A stretch of DNA of 64,000 bases, from the NCBI GenBank assembly GCA_022818135.1, contig JAFMSR010000012.1, positions 26,108,428 to 26,172,427 of the forward strand, written 5' to 3'. Within the stretch, counting starts at the first letter, position 1, and the number at the start of each line of letters is the position of its first letter. Under the pieces are notes generated by a model that was not told the DNA's origin, did no database searches, and saw only the letters and a program-made list of their open reading frames with translations. The position numbers were made by a program, and so were the translations under genes. Positions 55,051 to 64,000 of this stretch are shown piece by piece. Source of the DNA: Saxidomus purpurata (lineage: Eukaryota; Mollusca; Bivalvia; Venerida; Veneridae).

Positions 55051-56220
55051 TACATGAGAACACTTATTATAATATGTGACGAAACTTCAAGCCTAAACTA
55101 TACATCATAAACACAAACATTCTGTTTGACCTTGACAAGACAAATCTTTTGACCAATTTACATGATGATTGGGTTGGTTTTAGCAGGGTGACCTAGTTTT
55201 TTACCTCAAATTACCAATATTCAAACTCTACCTTAATTTCACTAAGACAATCATACTGACAAAGTTTCAAAAAGAAACATTGAAACATGCAACCTGTACT
55301 GCATATACATGTACACGGTTTTTGTATAAATTGACCCCGTGACTTATTTCTTAACCCTAGATGACCGATATTCTAACTAGATCTAGATTACATCAATATA
55401 ATCATTCTGACAAAGTTTCATGAATATTCAATGAAAAATGCAACCTCGTATTTTGCAACCTCTATTGCATACGCAAGAGTTTTCTAAGATTTGACCTGTG
55501 ACCTAGTCCTTGACCCCAGATAACCCATATGCAAACTCAATCTAGAATTCACCAAGATAGTAACTCTAGCCAAGTTCCATGAAGAACCAATAAAAATGCA
55601 ATCTATGTCGGATGTGCAAGGTTTTTCTATTACTGGATCCCGCGACCAAGTTTTTGACTAATATAATCCATATTCAAACTCCACCTAGATTTAATCAAGG
55701 CAGGCATTCTGACCAAGTTTCATGACAATCAAATGAAAAATACAACCTATATTGCACACCTAAGGTATAGCTATGACTTAACCAAGCGAACTAGTTTTAA
55801 CCACAGATTATCCATATTCGAATTTGACCTAGATTTCATCAATGCAAATATACTTATCAAATTTCATGAAGATCCAATGAAAAATGCAACATCTATTACA
55901 TACACAATGTTTTTTTCTATGATTTGATCCGTGACATAGTTTTTGACCCTAAATGACCCATATTCCAACTCGACCTAGATTTTATTAAGACAATCATACT
56001 GACCAAGTTTCATAAGGATCCTATGAAAAATTCAACCTCAGTTGCATACACAAGGTTTTCTATGATTTGATCCCGTGACTTAATTTATATTCAAACTCGA
56101 CCTAGATTTTATCAATGCCGTCATACTGTCTAAGTTTCATGAAGATGTAATGAAAATTACAACCTCTATATTGACCCAAGAGATCATGATTTGAACAAAC
56201 TTGGTAGAGGTCCAGTAGGC
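55019..56220 (-). repeat. About 140-bp tandem repeat (CAAGTTTCATGAAGATC type)
   Basis: About eight diverged units; 'AAGTTTCATGAAGAT' variants recur at about 55269, 55403, 55575, 55715, 55860, 56005 and 56135, each with 'TTCAAACTCGACCTAGATTT', 'AAAAATGCAACCTCTATTGC' and 'TGACCTAGTTTTTGACC'. The inverted terminus at 55019 sets the orientation. Non-coding. Confidence 0.72.
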
Positions 56221-56335
56221 AATAGTTGGGACTTAGCAATAAATGATCAAGTTAAGACACTGTTCTAAGGCCCACTGTGATACTTTTGTATCGCAATTAT
56301 CTTGTTGAGAACTAGCGCGGAAACTAATGGTTCTC

Positions 56336-57559
56336 TATATATTCGATATAGCAGTAATAAAAGAGCCATAACTATGTGAAAAGTATTCGAACTGATACAC
56401 GCATACAATATGCGCATCTCCTCTTACATGAAGCTTCGTTGAATTCCGGCCAGAAGTTGCTGAAATGAATGCGGAACGGACGGACGGGCGGACGCACGGC
56501 GACAAAGCGGCGACTTATGCTCCCGCTTCGGGAGTATAAACATGATAATGGGATTCAATCTTAGGCCGAAATAAAGTTATGAATCAGTGCACTTTATTTT
56601 TGTGCTAAATATCAACTTTTTATGCCCCCGAAGGGTGGCATATTAAAATCGTACCGTCCGTCTGTCCGTCCGTCTGTGCGTCCCCACTTGCACATTCGTG
56701 TCCGGACTGTAACTTTGTCATACATTGAAGGATTTAAAAATAACTTGGCACAAATGTCTAGCACATCAAAACGACGTGTGGCGTGCAAGACCCACGTCCT
56801 TACCTCAATGGTCAAGGTCACACTAAGAGTTTGCAGGTAATGGAATCCTTTATATATGCACACATTCGTGTCCGGACTGTAACTTTGTCATGCATTGAAA
56901 GATTTTAAAATAACTTGGCACGAATGTCTAGCACATCAGACGACGTGTATATATTCGATATAGCAGTAATAAAAGAGCCATAACTCTGTGAAAAGTATTC
57001 GAACTGATACACGCATACAATATGCGCATCTCCTCTTACATGAAGCTTCGTTGAATTCCGACCAGAAGTTGCTGAAATGAATGCGGAACGGACGGACGGG
57101 CGGACGCACGGCGACAAAGCGGCGACTTATGCTCCCGCTTCGGGAGTATAAACATGATAATGGGATTCAATCTTAGGCCGAAATAAAGTTATGAATCAGT
57201 GCACTTTATTTTTGTGCTAAATATCAACTTTTTATGCCCCCGAAGGGTGGCATATTAAAATCGTACCGTCCGTCTGTCCGTCCGTCTGTGCGTCCCCACT
57301 TGCACATTCGAGTCCGGACTGTAACTTTGTCATACATTGAAGGATTTAAAAATAACTTGGCACAAATGTCTAGCACATCAAAACGACGTGTGGCGTGCAA
57401 GACCCACGTCCTTACCTCAAAGGTCAAGGTCACACTAAGAGTTTGCAGGTAATGGAATCCTTTATATATGCAAACATTCGTGTCCGGACTGTAACTTTGT
57501 CATGCATTGAAAGATTTTAAAATAACTTGGCACGAATGTCTAGCACATCAGACGACGTG
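56336..57559 (+). repeat. Recent 612-bp tandem duplication
   Basis: 56336-56947 and 56948-57559 are collinear with about five differences by eye (for example 'ATAACTATGTG' against 'ATAACTCTGTG', 'TTCGTGTCC' against 'TTCGAGTCC'). Each copy holds the right end of one array element ('GGACGGACGGGCGGACGCACG' to 'CTCCCGCTTCGGGAG') and the left end of a type B element. Confidence 0.85.
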
Positions 57560-58096
57560 TAGCGTGCAAGACCCACGTTCCTGTCTCAAGGTCAAGGTCA
57601 CACTTAGAGTTCGAAGGTAATGGATTCCTCTATATATGCATATATGCACACATTTGTGTCCGGACTGTAACTTTGTCATGCATTAAAGGATTTTAAAATA
57701 ACTTGGCACAAATATCTAGCACATCAAGACGATGTGTCGCGTGCAAGACCCACATCCCTACCTCAAAGGTCAAGGTCACACTTAGAGTTTATAGGTAATG
57801 GAATCCTCTATATATGTACACATTCGTGTCCGGACTGTAACTTTGTCATGCATCAAAGGATTTTAAAATAACTTGGCACAAATGTCTACCACATCAAGAC
57901 GACGTGTCACGTGCAAGAACCATGTCCCTACCTCAAAGGTCAAGGTCAAATTTATTGTTTAAAAGTAATGAAATACTGTATGCATGGTAACTCTGTTATG
58001 CATGGAAGGATTTTAAAATTACATAGAACATTTATTGAGCACATGGAGTGGGCACAGACTGTGAGAGAGGTTTTCGGGGGCATTCATCACTCATAG
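56621..58096 (+). mobile_element. Tandem-array element (type B), second locus
   Basis: 'TATGCCCCCGAAGGGTGGCA' at 56621 and again at 57233 (612-bp duplication), then about 170-bp units with 'ATTCGTGTCCGGACTGTAAC' to about 57960, ending 'GTTTTCGGGGGCATTCATC'. Same termini and unit as 3239-4264. The high-identity open frames at 56622-56840 and 57234-57452 and their minus-strand partners are repeat-derived. Confidence 0.78.
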
Positions 58097-58543
58097 AGAA
58101 AGTCTATGTGAAATAAAAGCCAATCACAGAGTCAAAGGTGCGACATTGTCATTGTTAATACTTAAAACTGCCCAGCGCCATAAACGGTATTGTATTTGTA
58201 CACTGTATATGCACGGTGCACAGTGACATTTATTCAGCAACTCATTACAGATATTGTCAGCTGTATCAAGGTATGAGGCAACAAAAAATGTAACACATTG
58301 AAGAAAATCAAAGTGATGTCAGCAGAGTCTGAGTTTAATACCCATTATCATTTACCTACCGTATCGCATGGAAAAGAAAAAAAATAAATGAAAAGTAAAT
58401 ACACACAACTCTTTCAATAATTATCATATTACTCCCTACAAGAAACCTCAAATATTTTTATATGGTGGCTGATTTCTCCAATGTGTTTTTGACATTTCGG
58501 GGCGAAAAGTTGAAAACATGAAAATTCGCCAAGTAGCTATTTG

Positions 58544-58586
58544 GTCGTGTTTTCGACTTGGCGGGGCGACAAGTCGAAAACACGAC
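58544..58586. repeat. Perfect 17-bp-stem hairpin
   Basis: GTCGTGTTTTCGACTTG (58544-58560) and CAAGTCGAAAACACGAC (58570-58586) with loop GCGGGGCGA. A weaker related phrase, 'CGGGGCGAAAAGTTGAAAAC', lies 60 bp upstream. Probably the core of a foldback repeat; not a bacterial-type terminator. Confidence 0.65.
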
Positions 58587-58739
58587 ATATTGAAGGCAAA
58601 AACACAATACAAAGGGCTTAAACACGACAAAACAACTACTTCGTGCGATTCTTTTCCATAAATGTCCACAACACGTATTGAAAATCCAATAGTCCAAAGT
58701 AACAGCTTTAAATAAACACTACAAGAAAAACTGTGATAC

Positions 58740-60030
58740 TACGTATCACAGCGGGCCTAGAAACAAAGCTTTCATGTAAATATTTTGAAATTGGAGATGC
58801 AAATAAACTTTACAGACTTTATAGCAGAGACAGAATAAATATATATTCTAGGTTCGTGTAAAGCAAATACTTAACTGGTTTGAGCATTTACAATTTAGTA
58901 ACTCTTTCTCATTTCCAGTGTATCATTTATAATTTAAAAAGAAACAAAATCATATTCATGAAAAGGCTTTACATATCCTTTACGCTCTTTCCGTTTTTTT
59001 CATTTGATTGTATATACGAGCCCTATTTTCATCAGAGTTAATGAAAACAAATTTAACGCAGCAATATCATAATATGTTCTACGCCATGTTCCATTAAGGT
59101 GATTCTCAAAATATACAATACTATTCCTGCCTCTATACCAAAATGTTTGTAAGCAAAACAAAGCATATTTTTACGATTACTAAAAGTATCGTTACCGACC
59201 AATTAGTTAACTTTAGCTACCTGTTAGTTTAATACTGTAGAGCAGTCTAATAACACAAAATGTAAACCAGTCTGATAAAAATAAAAAGTGCATCCCGACC
59301 TGTTAGTAAACTTTGGCTACCTTTCACTTTATTGCACATGACATGTCTGATTTAAATAGATTGTCAGTGACTGAACAATGATACTTCCATTCAAAAACAA
59401 ATGAAGTGTGATTGTAAATTTTAAATAAACTAAAAAAATCGAGTTATAGTAACGTAATGGACCCATTTTACCTGATACCGGAAGATACCGGCATGTTTGA
59501 CCGATATCGGTTTTTATACTAGTCGAACAATAAAAACTTTTCACTACTTATTAGACGTTACATAAGCCAATAAAATAATTTGACATTTTACATTGATAAA
59601 AGATAGAAATATCAGTTTTTTGACAATTTTAAAGCTACACAATGAACAGTGGTTTAACCCATTCTTCATCGTAACTTCCTTGGCGATTTCATAACATTTT
59701 GTTCAAAGAACTATACACTACTTCACCTACATGTGACATTTTCCAACCACGTATTAAATATAGCGGGCCGCCGCAATAACACTATTTTCCCATTAGAATG
59801 TCAAAATATTATACTTTTTTTCGCGAGATAAGCTGTTACATACAAAGTAAAAAATTGTATATGAACAAAACAGGAAGGACGTCATGCATACTCCTACCTT
59901 TCCTGCCATTTCATTTCATGTGATTAAATTACTACGTGTCCGAACACCTGATTGTATTTTATTCAATGATAAAATACAGGGAGATATTTATAAGCTATTT
60001 TGTTCTTTCCTCTCCATTTTCTACAATTAA
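58740..60030. other. Intergenic, no gene seen
   Basis: A short repeat at 58744-58790 matches 32866-32910. The rest is A+T-rich with no domain-bearing frame. Confidence 0.5.
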
Positions 60031-60039
60031 AAGTACACA

Positions 60040-60130
60040 GCGGATAATTGTTTGTTTCGGTGTAATATCCCATAATAATTACATCGACTGGGCATCAAAA
60101 GTGATATTTTTTACGAGTGATACAGATCCA
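60040..60130 (+). repeat. Partial copy of the 34149 MITE
   Basis: 'TAATTGTTTGTTTCGGTGTA' and 'ATATC', then 'AAAAGTGATATTTTTTACGA' and 'GTGA', correspond to the arm and interior of 34149-34299 with divergence. Confidence 0.5.
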
Positions 60131-60354
60131 GTAATACAGAACTCAGTTGTAGTAAGTTAAATTAAATCAGGATTTAAGTTTCAGAAAACAAAAATTCTTA
60201 TGTGTATTTAAGAAAAGCGCTACACCCCAATGAGGGCCTCATAATTAAAATCATAGGGGCAGGATGTGGATATTAGAAAGAGTGATCATTAAACTATTTG
60301 AGCCAATTACAGTTAAATTTTGATAAATAGAAATATAATGTTTTCATATTGAAT

Positions 60355-60560
60355 ATTGAAGAAAATAAGGGCAATTACTCAGGAGATACTGAGCCAATCT
60401 TAACGAAACTTGCAAGTGCGCCGCGGTATTATGCTATTGTATAATTATTTCAAGTTTCATGGAAATCTATCCATTGGTTGCTTAGTTATGGCTCCGGACG
60501 GATGGACGGACAATGCCAAACAATATGCCTACGCCTTTGGCGGCGGATAATAATTTACAA
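60355..60560 (+). repeat. Right-end fragment of an array element
   Basis: One diverged unit ('AAGGGCAATTACTCAGGAGA', 'AAGTTTCATGGAAATC') followed by 'CTCCGGACGGATGGACGGAC' and a C+G-rich end, 'CTACGCCTTTGGCGGCGG', the general right-end style of the array elements in this window. Confidence 0.55.
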
Positions 60561-60954
60561 TGGTACATCTTGTGCATTTGGAACTCCTAGTATTAATTCG
60601 GATTTGTTTCCACTTCTTAGTAATTATCAGATGCTTCCCACCTCAAAGAAATATTCAGGATTGGTTCTAACTCCCCGGAAATAAACAGGGTTGGTTCCCT
60701 CTTTACAGTAATAATCAGAGACGGTTTTCATTTCCCAGTTATAATTAAACATTGGTAACCTGGAATATTGGAACGGCTGCTGAAATAATCAGAAATACAT
60801 ATTTAAGACATTTCTCCTCTATTGTCATTATATTTTGGTTTCCATGGAAATGGAATCTCAATTACTTTGTGTACATATCTCTCAAGACATAATGAAAGTT
60901 CTTAAAGAAAAACTAATTGCTCTTTGTAAAGACATAGCTGTAGAATCATATATA

Positions 60955-61145
60955 AGTAAACTTCGTATATAACGACTCTGGATATAGTGAAAATCCGGAT
61001 ATAATGAACAAATTTTCTTTGCCCTAGTTCACAGTATTTTCTTTCTTTATTTAATATGAAAATGTTATATGGATATAACAAATCCAAATATACAGAACAC
61101 ATTTAAATGGCGACAAGAAGTTCATTATAAACGGACTGAACTGTA
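60955..61145. mobile_element. MITE-like repeat with TATAACGA ends (copy 1)
   Basis: 'AACTTCGTATATAACGAC' at the left and 'GAAGTTCATTATAAACGG' at the right are loosely inverted. The family also appears at 62167-62326 and as fragments near 4985 and 62680. Non-coding. Confidence 0.45.
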
Positions 61146-61419
61146 GTTGCAAGGCTATGTTATACATATATGACTTTGGGTGATTAATGTTTGCAATTTT
61201 TAAATAAACACCAACTAGAGCTGTCACTGAACGCATGTCATACCCAAAAAGAAAAGTGTCAGAAATAAGTGGTTTTTAGCTCACCTAAGCACAAAGTTTT
61301 TAAAGGTTCTCCATCGTCTGTCTGTCCACGGTTACATTGAGAACATTTTATGTCCAATAATCATGAAAATTAGATAGAAAGTTTGTCTTGATGATTTCTA
61401 TTTTAAGTCTGTTTGATAA

Positions 61420-61740
61420 AACAAGATGGTCAAGATGGCACTATATCGCTCACCTGGCTACCATTGACTATAATACAAGGTCAGCAATAACAGAAAGGGT
61501 CAATTCCTGATTTTAACAATCTTCGTAGAGGTCCACTACATAATTCCATTCCAAATATCTAAGCTCTGGGCACTGATGCTTATATAGGGAAAACTTCAAA
61601 TGCTAAATCAAGTGACCGGGCGGGGACAATTCTGACATGGGGGTCATGATTTGAAAAATCTCGGTAGAGGTACACTAGGCAATGCTACATGCTAAATATC
61701 TTTGTTCCGGGCCTTCCAGTTTTAGAAAGAAGATTTTTAA
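61420..61740 (-). repeat. Family F copy, inverted
   Basis: Begins with the inverted terminus ('AAGATGGTCAAGATGGCAC', 'TATATCGCTCACCTGG', 'ACTATAATACAAGG') and contains about two units read on the minus strand ('TAGAGGTCCACTACATAATT', 'ATATCTAAGCTCTGG'). Confidence 0.65.
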
Positions 61741-62166
61741 AGTTTTATTTTCCATTGCCTCGGGTTTTTCCTTACATACTTTATTCTCGGACGGCCAACA
61801 CTGCTTAATAAATTTCCAGGAATATTTTATATTGTTTTTATGAGGGTGTAGAGCCAAAGGAAACCGTTCAGATAGGTTGCTTACGGGATGAACCACATAT
61901 GCAACAAAATAGCCCACATGTAGTGTCTCTACTGCCAATTCACCCCACACCGTCAATTTAGGGAAAGCGACGTACGACGGATCCGGGACGTTAGTGGTCC
62001 TAACAGCTCACTCTGGCACTTTGTGATAGGTGAGCTAATAAGGCTAACAACTTTAATCCTGATCAGACGACATTGTGTTTGTCGTCTGCTTCGAAGAGTA
62101 GCTGTTTGAAAAGGTTATTAAATATTGTAACTGAAACTAGGCAAGAATGTGTAAAGATAAATTAAG

Positions 62167-62326
62167 TATAGTAAAATTGGTTCATAACGAGCTCCTTGGG
62201 ACCGTTTAAATATGTTCCTTATATCCGGTGTTTTTTATATCCATCTAACATTGTCATATAAAATAAAAATTAAAAAAAAAAACCCGAGCAGAGAAAATGA
62301 GTTCGTTATATCAGGAATTTACTGTA
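62167..62326. mobile_element. MITE-like repeat with TATAACGA ends (copy 2)
   Basis: The left end 'GTAAAATTGGTTCATAACGA' and the right end 'GTTCGTTATATCAGGAATTT' before 'ACTGTAA' are imperfect inverted repeats around 150 bp of A-rich interior. The outer TA...TA fits a Tc1/mariner-type target. Confidence 0.5.
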
Positions 62327-62789
62327 AACAAAATGAAATCAATCTCAAGGCAGGCTGAAAAGCTAAGGCTACAGTCAGGAATAACATAGAAAGAATGTTG
62401 AAGCCAAGGCAAGTCACAGTCGTTATTAAAAACTTATAAACCAGGCAATAATTATGATGACAGACATGGGAAATAGTATATCAACTTAGCAGTTAAAATC
62501 TCTCAGACACTCCCCTTATTATTTGATACCAGACATTTCAAAGAGTTAAGATAAGAAAACAGGTTTTGTAATTACGAAAAAGCAGCAAGAGGTCAGCTCA
62601 TTTATGGAGCTATTGTTATTATAGTATGCAGTTAAGTTCCGACATACCTTCACTGAAATCTTATTTCTGAATACAGTCCACTTAATACAAACTCTTTATA
62701 TATGAATTTTAGGAAATAATGAACAATATCCAGATTCACCGGCCGAATTCTTCTATTTTCGTTGTAAATTTAGTTTATACTAATTTATT

Positions 62790-62935
62790 TTAGCTCGATT
62801 GTGAAGAAAGCTTGTAGCTTATCGAGTCACTCTCGAGTCCGCTTCCTGGAAAAACCAGTACTGGTGTCATATGAGGAGGTACGGTCGTGACCTTGGTGGG
62901 GCTCGAACCCGCAACCTCCGGGATTTATTTCGGCT
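62790..62935 (-). mobile_element. Truncated tRNA-derived SINE
   Basis: The minus strand has the B box GGTTCGAGCCC (62898-62908) inside 'TTGCGGGTTCGAGCCCCACC' and a SINE-like body downstream ('ACTGGTTTTTCCAGGAAGCG'). The A-box half is not recognisable, so the head is truncated. Confidence 0.6.
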
Positions 62936-62959
62936 ATAGCGAATTTGTTTCGTACGAAA

Positions 62960-63765
62960 AATCGATAGATACAAACAAATTAAAAGTCTCTTAGATTTTA
63001 ATCAATGGGAACCTTCAGTGAGATAACAAAACTGCAAGTAGGTCTCATCAGTTGAAATTCTCTGACTTTATGGTTGTTGTGTATAGAGGTATCCAGGTTA
63101 CTTTGTGTGGAATTTCTGACTTCCGTGTTGGAAACAAGGGTATTAAAAGAACACTATTTAATCTGATAATCCTGATTACGAATATTTAAGTTTACCTTTT
63201 ATCACATCAAACAAACAAAATAACGTTAAAAGTTAAGTTATCAAAATGAAAAAGATCAAGTGAAAAAGAGAGACAACTGACTAAAGTCCCTCATTCTAAA
63301 CTATTTATAATGTGCAATACTTACAATATAATGTGAAACGTCTATATACCCAAAATGAATCCAAAATGAATAAGCTTCACAACATTTCCGCACGACTGAT
63401 TAATCCATTTATAATTCGATTACACAAGTATGCTAATGGTCAAAAGAAGTAAAGCACGAGTTTTTCATGGAAATGTCTAAGTCTAATCTTCTGAGGCACA
63501 AAATTAATGAAAAAGGCCGAACATAACTATAGCTGTAATAGAAAGTTGTACAGGCATTTTCATAATTAAAAAAAAGTCTCAATAGAAATGAAGCTGTTTC
63601 GTTAATACGAAAATCTTTTGATACAAACAAATTTCCAACGTCCGGCTGAGTTTGTATAAAGCGAGTTTGACTGTATCTTCAAAGTTCTATATTTTGTTCA
63701 TTACTATTAGAAAATACACTGTATAGATACAATTTGGAAAGGTCTTTCAATTCTCTGCACAAATT
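62960..63765. other. Intergenic, no gene seen
   Basis: A+T-rich. 'GATACAAACAAATT' occurs at 62970 and 63620 in a stretch that elsewhere recalls the TATAACGA MITE family; otherwise nothing supported. Confidence 0.45.
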
Positions 63766-63769
63766 AAAT

Positions 63770-63990
63770 TTAACGGTTTATTTCCTTTTTTGCCTACCCT
63801 CAGTGACTTATTTCCTTTTTTGCATACATTTAGTGGTTCATTTCCTTTTTGCATACGTTTAGGGGTTTATTTCCCTTTTGCATACATTTAGTGGCCTATT
63901 TCCTAAAGATTTAGAGGTTTATTTCCTCTTTAAATACATTAAGTGGCTTAGTTCCTTTTTGCATTCATTTAATGGCTAATTTCTTTCTGA
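63770..63990 (+). repeat. About 30-bp minisatellite
   Basis: About seven units of 'ATTTCCTTTTTGCATACATT' + 'TAGTGGTTT' start near 63781, 63811, 63841, 63870, 63898, 63920 and 63951, with increasing divergence to the right. The array may continue beyond the window. Confidence 0.75.
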
Positions 63991-64000
63991 ATAAATTTTG

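Noticed and set aside
56612..57452. Pairs of 69-83-codon frames containing 'SVRPSVRPHLHIRV' or 'VRTWVLHATRRFDVLDICAKLF'
   Set aside because: They are repeat-derived: the same frames appear in both copies of the 612-bp duplication and in the type B array at 3.7 kb.
58544..58586. Rho-independent terminator
   Set aside because: No U-tract or upstream gene, and the genome is eukaryotic.

Overview
The window looks like nuclear DNA of a bivalve mollusc. It is A+T-rich, has no operon structure, and is packed with dispersed repeats. Many repeats have inverted termini enclosing tandem arrays of about 125-180 bp units, the architecture known from the 'pearl' elements of oysters and ark clams. It also holds a BEL/Pao retroelement, a Ty3-like LTR element, tRNA-derived SINEs and a non-LTR element with a mollusc-type C-terminus. 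The species cannot be named from the sequence alone.

Layout. 1-8.9 kb: repeats only, including nested array elements at 2794-4650 inserted in a 21-bp minisatellite. 8884-14586: an apparently intact, recently inserted LTR retrotransposon with one 1610-codon gag-pol frame and nearly identical 177/181-bp LTRs bounded by CGCCAG...CTGGCG. 15.5-24.2 kb: five tandem-array elements end to end, plus two clusters of dispersed short motifs (ACGATCGT; TTCCGCCTAAG). 24484-26462: a DNA-transposon-like element with 55-bp terminal inverted repeats. 26.5-29.2 kb: a dispersed repeat, an inverted duplication and a weak candidate for a spliced minus-strand gene. 30-36.4 kb: degenerate tandem repeats, SINEs/tRNA-like heads, MITEs and a minisatellite-bearing repeat. 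36808-37594: a deleted Tc1/mariner-like element with TA target duplications. 40.0-48.06 kb: a broken BEL/Pao element on the minus strand, interrupted by a foldback-like element whose long inverted arms are minisatellites (44329-46106) and by an insertion carrying part of the element's own 3' end plus an A-run and a (CA)n tract (about 40708-40945). 49697-50722: the only convincing host gene frame, a CARD protein. 52792-53915: a 5'-truncated non-LTR retrotransposon with a 6-bp target duplication and a paralogous empty site at about 2.2 kb. 55.0-58.1 kb: more array elements, including a recent 612-bp tandem duplication. 58.1-64 kb: intergenic DNA with MITEs, repeat termini and a 30-bp minisatellite.

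The window therefore records layered mobile-element activity rather than a set of cooperating genes. The most unusual items are the minisatellite-armed foldback element, which has a readable 4-bp target duplication inside a coding frame; the poly(A)-bearing self-insertion in the BEL integrase; the LTR element with non-TG/CA termini; and the recurrence of AGGTCA nuclear-receptor-type half-sites in three different repeat families. Coordinates of degenerate repeats are approximate, and no database comparison was possible.
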